The translations under genes and the position numbers were made by a program. The notes under the pieces are model-generated. The model saw only the letters and a list, made by a program, of their open reading frames with translations. It was not told where the DNA came from and made no database searches. Below are positions 1 to 10,265 of a DNA stretch of 64,000 nt, one piece after another; the stretch's first letter is position 1, and the number at the start of each line of letters is the position of its first letter. This DNA comes from Mesostigma viride (Eukaryota > Streptophyta > Mesostigmatophyceae > Mesostigmatales > Mesostigmataceae), in contig RPFO01001309.1 of assembly GCA_009746045.1 (NCBI GenBank), forward strand, positions 176,539-240,538, read 5' to 3'.

Positions 1-111
1 TATCTATCTCAGGCGCTCTTCTATCTAAGGAGGCACGCAACCTAGCAAGGTACTTAGACTGAGCTTTTTGGTACCCTGAAATCGCGTGGTCATGTGCAGT
101 TTTCATTCTAT
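1..111 (-). pseudogene. Integrase C-terminal region, second part
   Basis: Reading minus from 111, the frame RMKTAHDHAISGYQKAQSKY followed by LARLRASLDRRAPEI resembles the helical stretch that follows the YGRxP motif in gypsy integrases (repeated A, Q and K with an amphipathic pattern). It continues out of the window. Exact joining across the inverted-repeat element is not resolved, since the frames differ by an indel. Confidence 0.6.
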
Positions 112-602
112 CTACCGTAGTGGTCCCAATATCTGTACGCGTAATTATGTACGAATCGACCTCGTACAGGCCCAAAAAAACCCTCTTCCGGGCCTCGTAC
201 ACCTCAAAATTAGGTACCACCAGCGCAGCGCGGCGCAGACCTTAAAGCCTAGCTACCCGTGGCGCGGCGCCCGGAGGGAGTTTTCGCGCGCAAACTTCGT
301 TTGATCTGCGTTGAGACATGACTCAGAGGTAAACTGTGCATTTTTTATTTATCCCATACACCATCACAATATACCCGCCCGCTGGCATTCAGTTAGCTAA
401 ATGGCTACTACTACCTAGTACCTACATGCAGTTCAGTCAAACTGAACTGAACTACCTACTACTCGCGCACCCTTGAATATACCCTGACATTATACGTACG
501 TACAGTAAAAATAATTCCCAAAAGTTCTCGTACACGTAACAAAAATTCCTAAAAGTATTCGTACGATAATTACGCGTACAGATATTGGGGCCACTACGGT
601 AG
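112..602. mobile_element. Short terminal-inverted-repeat (MITE-like) element inside the integrase
   Basis: The left arm (112-156) and right arm (557-602) are inverted copies of about 45 bp differing at about two positions. Both begin CTACCGTAGTGG inward. The 400 bp interior has no coding frame of note and is rich in CGTAC words. Integrase coding lies on both sides. A clean target duplication could not be fixed, so the superfamily is unknown. Confidence 0.7.
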
Positions 603-770
603 TAAGGCCTGTACACCTTCTACAGTATCCCGGGACACATCGTCCCTGTCCCGTAGAGGACTAGCTAAGAGAGAGGTAGGAGTAAGAGGCTGTCTACCAG
701 TATCTAGGAAGAAGGGCGTATATCCATGCGCAGCCTGGGGGCAATTGTTAAGGGAGAACTCTACCAAACA
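603..770 (-). pseudogene. Integrase C-terminal region, first part
   Basis: Minus-strand residues LVEFSLNNCPQAAHGYTPFF followed by LDTGRQP match the gypsy integrase segment usually seen as AEFAYNN...STGFSPF...YGRxP. This directly continues the catalytic core at 2,092-2,874 once the hAT-type insertion and one copy of its 8 bp duplication (763-770) are set aside. The segment ends at 603, where the inverted-repeat element at 112-602 begins. Confidence 0.8.
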
Positions 771-2083
771 CCGGGTTGGCAAATACGGGTACGGGGTATA
801 ATACGCGGACCTAAAATACGCGTATTATACGTGGGGGGTGTAAAATACGTGGCGGTAAAATACGCGACAGTTTTTGTGGTCCAATTGTCAGTCACCCAAT
901 TAGCACGCTCCTTGATGATGGTCATGCAGTTATTGCAACTGAAATTGGTGTATATGCTTATTTATTAACATCTTCCATTTAATTATGCCCTGGAATCCTA
1001 TCTGATTATGATTTGTTAAATGCAGGGGGGAGCAGGCTGCAACGGGAATAGTAAGGAATCAATTAATAAATTGATTGTAAGGAAAGCCATCCACTACTAT
1101 ATAATGCATGAGAGAACATAAGACACAACTCCGAGAAGGAGGGGTGGCGTGCCCTCCTTTGTACTGGATCATGCCGGCCACCATCTGCTTGAAAGAGGCG
1201 CTCTCAGCCGCATTGAAGGCAATGCCGTTCTCGATAAAAAATTCGGCAGCCAGCAGCTGGACACCTTTCTCGTCGACGGGAACCAGCCATTTGGTGATGC
1301 TCAGCTGGCCTTTGCTGGGAACCGACGACAAGTCATGATCAGCCGGCGCAGCCCCTCCCATCTCCGCCATTGCCCTGTTCAAATTGTGCTGCTTCTTGGC
1401 GTCTGACTTCTGCAACTTGTTGTTAGCAATCCTGAGAAACCTGCTCCGGATATTCGGTGGAATTTTGTCGCAGGGTAACATCCCTTCCCCTGCGATTCCG
1501 GCAAAGTGTGCACGGACTCGGAATACGCTGATTGGCCCCGCCTTGTAGGAGAAGTTCTTGTTGCAAAATGAGCAGAACATCCTCGACACATACTGCGTTG
1601 TGTTACTAACAGCATCTAGCTGTGACTGCTTCTTTCTTCTCGACAACGAAATCCCATTCAGGCCCTTTCTTCGGCATGGCTGCAAATCGAAAATGGCTGC
1701 ACACTATCGCACAGTCGCACTGGCCTCGTCGTCGCTATATTGCATTACACCGTCAGTAGCACAGCTGGCATTTGCTGGCATTATGCGTTATGTATGTACC
1801 TAGTCCTAGCTGTCTCCTACCGGCCAAAGATTTTGCAAGGCTTGCGCTTTATGGAAAGAACTGTACGCATCTACTTCTAGTAGTAAAAATCTCAAATGTG
1901 CAGTGAACGCGCCGCGCCCAGAACCTGGGCACCGCGCCAGTGCCCGCTGCCCGCTGGTACCCCCGAAAAATTCTAAGTCCAAACCGCGTATTCTGAAGTA
2001 AAGTACGCGTATATACGGCGGAGGCCTTCAGTGTACGTTTTCCCGTATTTTTGCGGCTCCGTACGGCGTACTGACCAACCCGG
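771..2083 (-). mobile_element. hAT-type DNA transposon fragment inserted in the integrase
   Basis: The element is flanked by the exact 8 bp direct repeat ACCAAACA (763-770 and 2,084-2,091). Its ends are imperfect terminal inverted repeats beginning CCGGGTTGG on both sides, with similarity over about 25 bp. Near the left end the subterminal word AAAATACG(C/T)G recurs, as is common in hAT elements. An 8 bp duplication, BED-finger coding and short TIRs together support the hAT superfamily. At 1.3 kb it is much shorter than an autonomous copy, so it is an internally deleted, non-autonomous relic. Confidence 0.85.
1059..1685 (-). pseudogene. hAT transposase N-terminal fragment with BED-type zinc finger
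   Basis: The 208-residue frame starts with a basic segment (RRKGLNGISLSRRKK). It then has a BED-like finger: CSFCNKNFSYKAG, then VRAHFAGIAGEGMLPC, giving C-x2-C and H...C spacing. After a linker comes AAEFFIENGIAFNAAESASF followed by KQMV, closely like the hAT segment FFYxNGIPFNVxxSPxFKxM that opens the transposase core region. The catalytic RNase H domain and the C-terminal dimerisation domain are absent. It probably represents only the first exon or a deletion remnant. Confidence 0.8.
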
Positions 2084-2091
2084 ACCAAACA

Positions 2092-2874
2092 TAAATAATC
2101 CTCCCAATCACTTCCCGAGCCATTAACATAGTGCCTAAGCGCTTCTTCCACTACCCTATTAAGACGCTCTACTAAATGAGAGGAGGAGGAGTGGTAGGCA
2201 GTACCGTATGTAACCTTGGTACCGATGGCAGCGAAAAACTGCTGCCAAAAATCTGAGGTAAATAACTTATCTTTATCACTAATAAACTGCCTACTCAAAC
2301 CATGATATCTGTAAACGTTATTAAGGTATAGGCGTGCGCAATCACGTGCGGTGAGTTCTAAAGGACACGGCACGAGATGACACATACGAGTAAAACGATC
2401 TACGAACACAAGGATCTGGGCACTACCTCTATCATTCTTTCTAAAAGGTCCTACAAAATCCATCATGATAGAGTCCCACGGCATGATGGGATCGGGTAGG
2501 GTCCTAGGTTCTGCTATCTGTCCTACATTATTGGGTTTCATCTCCTGGCAAGATTGACAGGTTCTAACATACTCATCTACATCCTTGAAAAGGGAAGGCC
2601 AGTAATAAGAGCGGGCTACTAGGTCCCGTACCCGTTTACCACCCTGATGAGCAGGTAAGTCATGCAACTCAAAGAGCAAGGAGGAGCGACAGATAGGAGG
2701 GACATACAGGCGCCATTGAGGGGGAGAATCTGCTATTTGCACATATAAAAACCCACCTACAAATTTACAAGGGTGCTTGCCTAATTGTTGGGGATGGGCT
2801 GCAATGGCAGCTAAGGCTTCCGGCTCAGTGGCCGTAAATCTACTAATAAGGCGTTCAAGATCAGAGGTAGGCAT
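2092..2874 (-). pseudogene. Retrotransposon integrase, zinc-binding and catalytic core
   Basis: Visible in order are the integrase N-terminal zinc-binding region (LPAHQGGKRVRDLVARSYYW, then CQSCQE), the first core Asp in DSIMMDFVGPF, VFVDRFTRM, the second Asp in FISDKDKLFTS, and the Glu in HLVERLNRVVEE. This is the DD(35)E core of Ty3/gypsy integrases. Coding is cut at 2,091, within the triplet run for YLCLV, by the hAT-type insertion. It resumes at 762 with LVEFSLNN, so the insertion lies inside the integrase gene. Confidence 0.88.
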
Positions 2875-2984
2875 CGCTACAGAGGTATCCAGAACAGGTT
2901 TAAAGAGGTCTCCTACCGCCTTGCCAAAGAGAAGGGGAGGTCCTAAAGGAACTATGTTATCATAAGACTTTCCTGACCTAGTCG

Positions 2985-3554
2985 CTATATGGCTAAGCGG
3001 TATAGAAATTTTATTTTTCCCCTCCCCCCCACCGAGACCACAGGAAGGGCCTCACACGGGAGAGAGAGTCCTACGTGAGAAAGGAGATCAGGCATGCGAA
3101 CAGCAGTATGAAAGAGATAGGCATAGGATTCATCATCAGGTAGTTCACCATAAGGGGTTACACCCATAGTAGTAGGAACTAGAGTAGTATTGAGAACATC
3201 CAGGTCCTCGAAAAAGGAGTAATCTGCGCGACGGGAGAGTGCATCTGGTACTATATTATCTACACCCTTAACATACTGAAGTTTAAAAGGGGAAAACTGT
3301 GCTAAGAACTCCATCCAGCGCGCTTGACGAGGGGTAAGGTTGGGTTGGGAGAGAAGATGAGTAAGGGGACGGTGATCTGTTTGGATAACTAATCTATAAG
3401 GATCTATTTCACAGGGTTCATTCAGGCAGACATCAAATTGAGCACCTTTAAGAAAGTGCTGCCACGCATGGCAACAATACAGCACTGCTAAAAGTTCCTG
3501 CTGGTGTACGGGATAGTTACGCTCCGCAGGGAGCATTGTCCTAGATGTACTCAA
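2985..3554 (-). pseudogene. Retrotransposon RNase H domain
   Basis: The frame continues directly from the RT after a shift. It shows SRTMLPAERNYPVHQQELLA (the E-Y-P-V-E/Q-L segment of gypsy RNase H), TDHRPLTHLL (catalytic Asp region), LTPRQARWMEFL and VDNIVPDALSRR (final catalytic Asp). These are the usual four RNase H landmarks in order. The last part, after about residue 130, is linker toward the integrase and ends in a further frameshift. The N-terminal Met is an artefact of the broken frame. Confidence 0.9.
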
Positions 3555-4419
3555 TTGGCTGTAAGCCCTGACCCTGATCCTGGAGAAGGACGCCCCCTAT
3601 AGCTACCTTACTAGCGTCTGTAGCTACCACAAAGGGTTTAGTAGTATCCGGTAGGATGAGTACGGGAGGGGAGAGGAGTAGGGATTTTAGACACTGAAAG
3701 GCCGACTGACATTCACTACTCCAGACAAAGGGGATATCCTTCTTTAATAAATGATTAATAGGGGCTGCTATAGTTGCGAAACGCAGGATAAAACGCCTAT
3801 AGTAAGAGGCAATCCCTAGAAAACTACGTACACCTTTAACGTCGGTAGGGGTAGGCCATTCCTGAATTGACTTAGTTTTATCCGGGTCGGTAGCGACCCC
3901 GGCATCTGACAAGACGTGTCCTAAAAATGGTACACTCCTACCAGAACGAACTTTAGCACGGCGAGCCCACAAGGAATTTTCAGCCATTATCTCTAATACT
4001 TTCTTTAAATCACGTAGGTGCGTTTCAAAATCAGGGGAGTAAATAAGGATATCATCTAAGTAAGCCTGAGCACAAGAACGGTCATGCTCAGATAAAGAAA
4101 CAGAGGAGAAGGAAGGATCCTTTAAATCAGAGGACACTTGAGGAAGGTGAGAATTCCCCATAACAGGTCTAAGCACTTCATTCATTAACATTTGAAAAGA
4201 GGCAGGAGAGTTACAGAGTCCCATAGCCGCTACTCTAAACTGGTAATGACCAAAAGGGGTAGCAAAGGCGGTTTTATGGCAATCCTCAGGAGCTATACGC
4301 AGTTGCCAAAAACCATCCGCACAATCCAGTACTGTGAAACACGTAGAACCTTTAACCTTATTAAATATATCATCAATACGAGGTAGAGGGTATTTAGACT
4401 TCACAGTAATATCATTCAA
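3541..4419 (-). pseudogene. Retrotransposon reverse transcriptase core
   Basis: This 292-residue frame carries the RT palm and thumb. It begins at LNDITVKSKYPLPRID, followed by FTVLDCADGFWQL (catalytic Asp), AFATPFGHYQF, MGLCNSPASFQ, and the catalytic box YLDD at about 4,051-4,065. FLGHVLSDAG, SFLGIASYYRRFI and the tether into RNase H (FVVATDASKVAIGGVLLQ) follow. The order and spacing are those of Ty3/gypsy. A frameshift separates it from the upstream protease frame at about 4,417, and a one-base shift separates it from the RNase H frame at about 3,545. Confidence 0.92.
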
Positions 4420-5345
4420 CTTCCTATAATCAGGCGAAACTTGCCATTTGGCTTAGGAACTAACAGGACACCAGCTGAGTAGGGAGAGTTACTAGGCTCT
4501 ATCAATCCTGCTTCTAATAGTGACACTAAAATCTGTTTTAGTTCCTTTAACTCGGTAGGGCCCATTCTATACATCGGAGAGTGCGTAGGAACTGCACCGT
4601 CCTTGATGACTACACGGTGTAAAACAGAACGAGGAGGAGGATAGGAAGGAGTCTTTTCTTCAAAAACTTTTGAGGCATCTATCACAGCCATGTATCTGAC
4701 TATTTCATTTTCAGTAAATCCCACTCCTATTGTATCCACTGTGTTTATATCTATGTCCACACTATTATTAGTGATAGGTATCTCTTGTACTTCTAACTGA
4801 AGGAACATACATAATAGGTATCCATATTCCTTTAGTTCAGATCGCAATTCTTCATTGGACATTAATACTTCAGGTATAGGTCTTACAGGAGGATCAACAG
4901 GTGTAGGAGGAGTAATATCTACCAAGGATAAATTTTCTAATCTATAATGACGTTCCGGTACCCAGTAAGAGCTATCTGGAAACCAAATGACCATGGTATC
5001 ATAATTAATAGTAATCTTATTATCCTGGTGCCAATCTAATCCTAGTAATACATCAGCGGTAGTGATAGGGCCTATAGTGGCCGTCAGGTTGATAGTACGT
5101 CCTTGTATGACCAGGGGAAGGGACACCGTACCCGGGGAATGACTGGTGCGACCGTCAGCATAATGAACAGTGACAGGTTTGGTGTGAGGGATAGGGACTA
5201 GTCCTAAACGCCTAACTAGGGCCTCGCTCACAAAGGAGCTAGCCGCACCCGGCGCTATCTACCAACACAGAGACATTCAAAAGTTCATCAGCATGCAAGA
5301 AAGGGTCTACAACAGTATGGGGAACGGTTAACACGTCGTACGTCA
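4416..5345 (-). pseudogene. Retrotransposon Pol, protease and start of reverse transcriptase
   Basis: Minus-strand reading from 5,345 gives a short leader ending in LLNVSVLVDS, which is the retropepsin D-S-G active-site region. The frame then breaks at about 5,250-5,253, where four extra bases follow the Asp-Ser codons. Beyond the break a 271-residue frame continues the protease fold, with SEALVRRLG just after the active site and DVLLGLDW as the typical flap-to-C-terminal motif. It then enters the RT N-terminus, where AGLIEPSNSPYSAG and VPKPNGKFRLI are standard gypsy RT fingers motifs. The frame stops at 4,416 because of a second shift at the DYRKLN motif. Protein is not expected from this copy. 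Confidence 0.85.
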
Positions 5346-5347
5346 TA

Positions 5348-7014
5348 ACTCAGTCCTAAAAATAGGACTGAGTATGCCAACTTTGAGAACATGTAGCGGT
5401 AAGGGTATATAGGGGGGTACCCCATATGTTTGATATGCATCAGAGCACTCAATATCATGCTAATGCTTGGGCATATGCCTAAAAAATCATATGTTGACCA
5501 AATCATGTAAAATTTTACAAGGGTGTCAACCCATGCTCGCGATTTGGCAATTTTCTGTGGAAGGACGAGTTGGGAAAATTCAATAAAATCCATATGCATG
5601 TTGAAAAAATATAGGCGTGTAAACAATATAGTTCTTGAAACATGGCAAAAAACTGGGCTCAATTTGGCCACAGCCTCTACCTGAAACTCGCCAAAAACCA
5701 CCAGCCCTAAGAATGGGTTTCGAGGTTGCTAGCAATGTGCAAGCATGTAAGTGCGGTCATACTACACACCACCGTGGCAACCAACCATGCCAATCAACTC
5801 ATTTCCCTTCTAGCATAACAGGAATACATACTTGCATCATCATATTGCAGTTATATTGTACCTTAGTATATGTGTGAGAGCCTATGCACGCACGTAGGGA
5901 ATGGGCATTGATACCTACCTACAAAGGGTTTTATTATGAGCCTTAACCACCAATATAATGGGTAGGTTAAGCATATTTCAATTGTTTTTAACAAGAATAG
6001 AGATGGCTAACACTGTTTTGCCTTGCCATGGCATGGCCAACATACTTGCTGGCACATGATGACAGTGGTTTATCACCAAGATTCTTCACTCACCCGTATA
6101 AGCTTGAAAGCACGCTGGATGCAGCCCATGGCCATACAATCACGCAGTATGAACGTAGCAAAAGAATAACTAACATCTATGAAGGTATTTAAACCCATAC
6201 AGCGCCTAAAAAACTGCAAAAGTACACTAGGGTAAGGCAAATGCCTGGTAACATCATACAAAATGGGGGGTTTAGAGAGGGGCAGGCAACGGTCAAGAAA
6301 GCGCATCAAGATTCGAAACTGACAGCGCCTTGCAAGCTCTAACTCATGTAAGAACATAACAAAACGATGAGGTGACGATATTTCAGCTTTACCGTGCACG
6401 GATGGCGTTATCTTGGCCCAGGCGGTGCCCGCAAAAGTGACACTCGCGGCACACAAACCATGACATGACAGAGTGGTCGAAATAATCAACTCTTTACTGC
6501 CACTGACTTAATTCTACACACATGCATGATAATAAGTAGAAAGAAGCATATAAACCCTTCGAAATGCACCGTAAAGTAAATTTAGTCATCAATTCCGTCA
6601 ACCTGCCTGGTCGCAGTTTTTTCCAGCAAGAGCAGTGCCGACACCTGGTAAATCGCATCCCCGGGAGCTAAAAATTGGTTTGTGTCATCTTTAGGACATA
6701 TAAAATCTATTTCCTGGGTTTTACCAGCTAAATCGTCCGCAAACGTAAACTGCATGCATGGGCGCAAGCCGCCATGGCTAGGTCGTGCATTTCCGGAACT
6801 CGCGTTTCACGTGAAAAAGTACCCTTACCACCTGTACTTTGACCGTACATTTAGCCGCCCAAACAAAATCCAAAAAAATCGCAAAAATATGTCTAAGAAA
6901 GGTCATTTCACGTAGTATTTGAATAAATTTTGAGGGAATTTTTTTGACAAACATTCCGACTTGGGCGAATTTTCTACGAAACCCAAAAACTCAGTCCTAA
7001 GAATAGGACTGAGT
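5348..7014. mobile_element. Segment bounded by 26 bp palindromes
   Basis: Both ends are near-identical palindromes: arms ACTCAGTCCTA and TAGGACTGAGT around a 4 bp spacer (AAAA at the left, AGAA at the right). They lie at 5,348-5,373 and 6,989-7,014. A third, partial copy follows at 7,017-7,036. The interior is AT-richer than the neighbouring array and contains possible minus-strand exons (see 6,093-6,508). Palindromic ends repeated at both sides suggest a mobile unit, but no family is recognised. Confidence 0.5.
6093..6508 (-). CDS. Possible internal exon, unidentified protein
   Basis: On the minus strand a frame runs from a possible acceptor (AG at about 6,509-6,510) to a good donor match, CGG followed by GTGAGT, at about 6,093. 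The peptide has segments such as HELELARRCQFRILMRFLD and RHLPYPSVLLQFFRRCMG that look protein-like rather than random, but I do not recognise a family. A further candidate exon lies upstream at about 6,640-6,750 (FADDLAGKTQEIDFICPK, ending at CAG/GTGTCG). No start or stop could be assigned. It is a tentative gene of the palindrome-bounded segment. Confidence 0.3.
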
Positions 7015-7042
7015 TGAACTCAGTCCTAAGAATAGGTGCAGT

Positions 7043-7773
7043 GACAAGATCGGGGGCTCCGCCCCCGAACCCCCGCTACTTGGCAGATTCTGTGCCTCAA
7101 CGGCTTTTTGTGCCTCAACGGCGAGTACCAGCACAGCCGTACACTCCCGCTTACACAGCCCGCCCACTAGCAAGACAGCCGAACCTGTACGGCCGGCCAC
7201 AGCCTGTGATTCCATGGATTACGCCACGATTCCATGCAAACTCATGGTGCCGGACGGTTTGCTGGCCTATTTTGGGAAGCCGGTGGCTGAACCGAACCGC
7301 AACTAAACCTGGTCTGTCAGTAGGTCAGGTCCGTCCGTCAGCTTTCTCGCTTTTTGCCAGCAACCGCCAAATACCCCTTGAATCGGTCCTCTCCTCGCCG
7401 TTTTCCTTGCCAATTTCCCTCGTCCGTTCCAAACGCCTAGGCCAATTTCAAGCTCCACTCGAAACGCAAGGCTTCGGCGCTTAGCTACTCGGAAAAATTC
7501 ACGGTTACGAGGAGGTTACGGCAGTTTCAACAAGAAACGCTTTTACTGATTGACGGTTGGCAGGTATTTGTTTGAGTTCGGTGTTGAGAAAAGTTTCGGC
7601 GCCAGACGCTACGCGGTGACAGGCCGCTAGAAAGCCTACGGCCGCGATCTGCGTAAAGATTTTGCGTAAACAAATTTGGCGTTCGGATTTTCGCGCTACT
7701 CGGGTACGGACAACGTTTGCCGGAAGAGTTTGCGGAACAAATGGCGCAGCCAAAAAGTAGTATAAAGGGCAAC
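7043..7773. repeat. Repeat R, left copy
   Basis: This 731 bp sequence is nearly identical to 24,441-25,170. It starts GACAAGATCGGGGG and contains a short perfect hairpin (TCGGGGGC, spacer TCC, GCCCCCGA) at its left end. It ends AGTAGTATAAAGGGCAAC. The two copies bracket the four-unit array in direct orientation, as LTRs would, but they lack TG...CA ends and a matching target duplication. No convincing coding frame is seen. Confidence 0.8.
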
Positions 7774-8359
7774 TAGTGGGGGGGCCAAGGCCCCCCACTT
7801 ATTCGGACGCACTACGCCACCAGGGGCCCTGAGGCCCCCGCCGAAAGCTTCGACCCGCCGGGTTGAGCCCGCCGACCGGCCCGGACACTACGCCGGGGGG
7901 CGAACGCTCGGCGGCCTTCCTTTGGGGGCTTCCCATCGCGCGCGCCCGCGCCGGCCCGCCGCACCGTCGATCCCACGCTCCGTCCCTCACGGGCACGTCC
8001 AGCACGCGTCGTACTACTAGTACATCAACCCAATCAGAATAGTACCGTATATTGTGAGACGTCGCCGTTCATTGCATGCAAGTATTTCCTTACTCATTAC
8101 TTCCTAACAACTGGAACTCACAATGCAGCTATGCCATGCAGGACACAATGTGGGTACCGCTTTTTGCAAGCGGCAGCCATAACGACCAAACACTCCCATG
8201 CAAACTCCCATGTTGATCATTCATTAATATTCATTGAGTGGCAATCCTTTGTAAACACATGCACCATCGGTCATGCCCACTATGACTTCATGTAGACAAA
8301 GTTTTGTACATGACTCGACAGTGCCCTTGTGCGCGACCGTGGGGTGCGGCAGGCCATCC

Positions 8360-9700
8360 CTGTCCGTTCGTGGGTGTGGTGGGCAGCTACCATGCATGCG
8401 TGGGTTTAGGGGGGGGGGCTGGCATGCGTATGTGGGTGTGGGGGGTGGCTGGCATGCATGCGTGCATGTGGGGGGTGGCTGGCATGCATGCGTGGGTTTG
8501 TGGGGGGGGTGGCATGCGTGCGTGGGTGTGGGGGTGGCTGGCATGCGTGCATGGGTTTGTGGAGTGGCTAGCATGCATGCGTGGGTGTGGGTGGGAGCTG
8601 CCATGCACGCATGTGGGGCGGGGCAGGCTGGCATGCGTGCGTGGGTGTGGGGGGGGACGGCATGCGTACTTGGTGACGGGGGTGGCTGGCATGCATAAGT
8701 GGGTTTGTGGGGTGGCTGGCATGCATGCGTGCATGTGGGGGGGGCTGGCACGCGTGCATGGGTTTGGGGTGGGGCTGGCATGCATGCGTGTGTGTGGGGG
8801 GGGGCTGACATAAGTGCGTGGGTGTGGGGGTGGCTGGCATGCGTGCCTGGGTTTGGGGGTGGGCTGCCATGCGTGCGTGGGTTTAGGGGGGGCTGGCATG
8901 CGTGCGTGGGTTCGTGGGGTGGGCTGGCATGCGTGCGTGGGTGTGGGGGGTGGCTGGCATGCGTACGTGGGTGTGGGGGGTGGCTGGCATGCACGTGCAT
9001 GTGGGGGGTGGCTGGCATGCATGCGTGGGTTTGTGGGGGTGGCTGGCATGCATGCGTGGGCTCGTGGGGTGGCTGGCATGCGTGCGTGGGTGTGGGGGTG
9101 GCTGGCATGCGTGCATGGGTTTGTGGGGTGGCTGGAATGCAAGCATGCATGTGGGGGGGCCTTGTTTGCATGTGGGGTGGCTGGCAAGCATGCGTGCATG
9201 TGGGGGTTGGCTGGCATGCGTGCGTGGGTTGGGGGGGCGGCTGCCATGCATGCGTGGGTGTGGGGGGGGCTGGCATGCATGCATGCATGTGGGGGTGGCT
9301 GGCATCCATGCGTGCATGTGTGGGGTGGCTGGCATGCATGCGTACGTGAGGGGGGGGCTGGCATGCGTGCGTGGGTATGGGGGGGGCGTAGGTGGGTATG
9401 GGGGGTGGCTGGCATGCGTGCGTGGGTGTGGGGGGGAGTGGCATGCATGCGTGGGTGTGGTGGGGGGCTGCCATGCATGCGTGGCTTGAGGGGGGGCTGG
9501 CATGCGTGCCTGGGTTCGTGGGGTGGCTGCCATGCGTGCGTGGGTGTGGGGGGTGGCAGGCATGCGTACGTGGGTGTGGGGGGTGGCTGGCATGCATAAG
9601 TGGGTTTGTGTGTGTGGGGGGGGTGGCTGGCATGCGTGCGTGGGCATGGGGGTGGCTGGCATGCGTGCGTGGGTTGGTGGGGTGCCTGGCATGCATAAGT
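8360..9700. repeat. G-rich minisatellite of unit 1, ~30 bp period
   Basis: The array repeats GGCATGCGTGCGTGGG plus TGTGGGGGGTGGCT with many variants (ATGCATGC, CATAAGTGG, TTTGTGG). Because the basic period is 30 bp and stop codons are absent from the motif, several frames stay open on both strands. They encode Trp/Gly/Cys-rich or Pro/His/Thr-rich repeats, which are not evidence for protein. The strand is strongly G-biased with runs of 5-9 G. Confidence 0.9.
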
Positions 9701-9953
9701 GGGCCCGCGGTGCCCCTGATTGCTGTCTGGCCCCTAATCATGTGGATGTGGCTGGCTGCCTGCCCTCCTGTTTTCCCCATCCCCAAACCCCATGCCGCAA
9801 GGCTCGTAGCTCAAGCCCCATGGCTCATGCCCCATGGCCCTTGCCTGCCAGCCTACCTGTGCTGCATACCCTTGCAGCCTTTCCTGCCTCGCCTGGCCTG
9901 GCCTGCCCTGACCTCTCTGCCCTCCCGCCCGCCCATGCGGTCCGTTGCCACGG

Positions 9954-10265
9954 ATGGAAAATGAGAAGAAAACCAATATGGCCTCGCTGGCACCACAAAT
10001 CACCTGGTTGGTCAACCAAGGGGATAGCCTGCACAATGAGACAGGAACACAGCAGACCCAGCAAAGCAAGATTCAGGTTGTAAGCCAGTGGAGATTACTT
10101 TTGACTTGCTTGATGAAGAAATATAAAACACCTTCTACTGTCACACCTTCTATGAACAAATGGTTGATTGATCACCTTATACACCACGTAAACATGTTAC
10201 CAGACGCGCTCTTCAGCCCAGTGAAAATCCACGTGCGAAGCAAGGCAGATTATCTTACGCAGTAA
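9954..10265 (+). CDS. Small conserved ORF of the tandem unit, copy 1; function unknown
   Basis: The 103-codon frame starts at MENEKKTN and ends ADYLTQ. It lies just after the minisatellite and a C-rich transition. The central part (SQWRLLLTCLMKKYKTPSTV then NKWLIDHLIHHV) could be helical. I recognise no family. About 8 bases after its stop a second plus frame, MNVSEYSSKRRPKLV, runs about 57 codons to a stop and then stays open for about 65 more, so this may be a decayed spliced gene. Substitutions between units are mostly amino-acid changing, which argues against strong selection. Confidence 0.35.
   Translation: MENEKKTNMASLAPQITWLVNQGDSLHNETGTQQTQQSKIQVVSQWRLLLTCLMKKYKTPSTVTPSMNKWLIDHLIHHVNMLPDALFSPVKIHVRSKADYLTQ

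Noticed and set aside
8224-9786. Open frames of 100-520 codons on both strands rich in Trp/Gly/Cys or Pro/His/Thr, repeated in units 2-4
   Set aside because: They follow the ~30 bp minisatellite. Frames in opposite directions cannot all be genes, and G-run indels switch frames between units.
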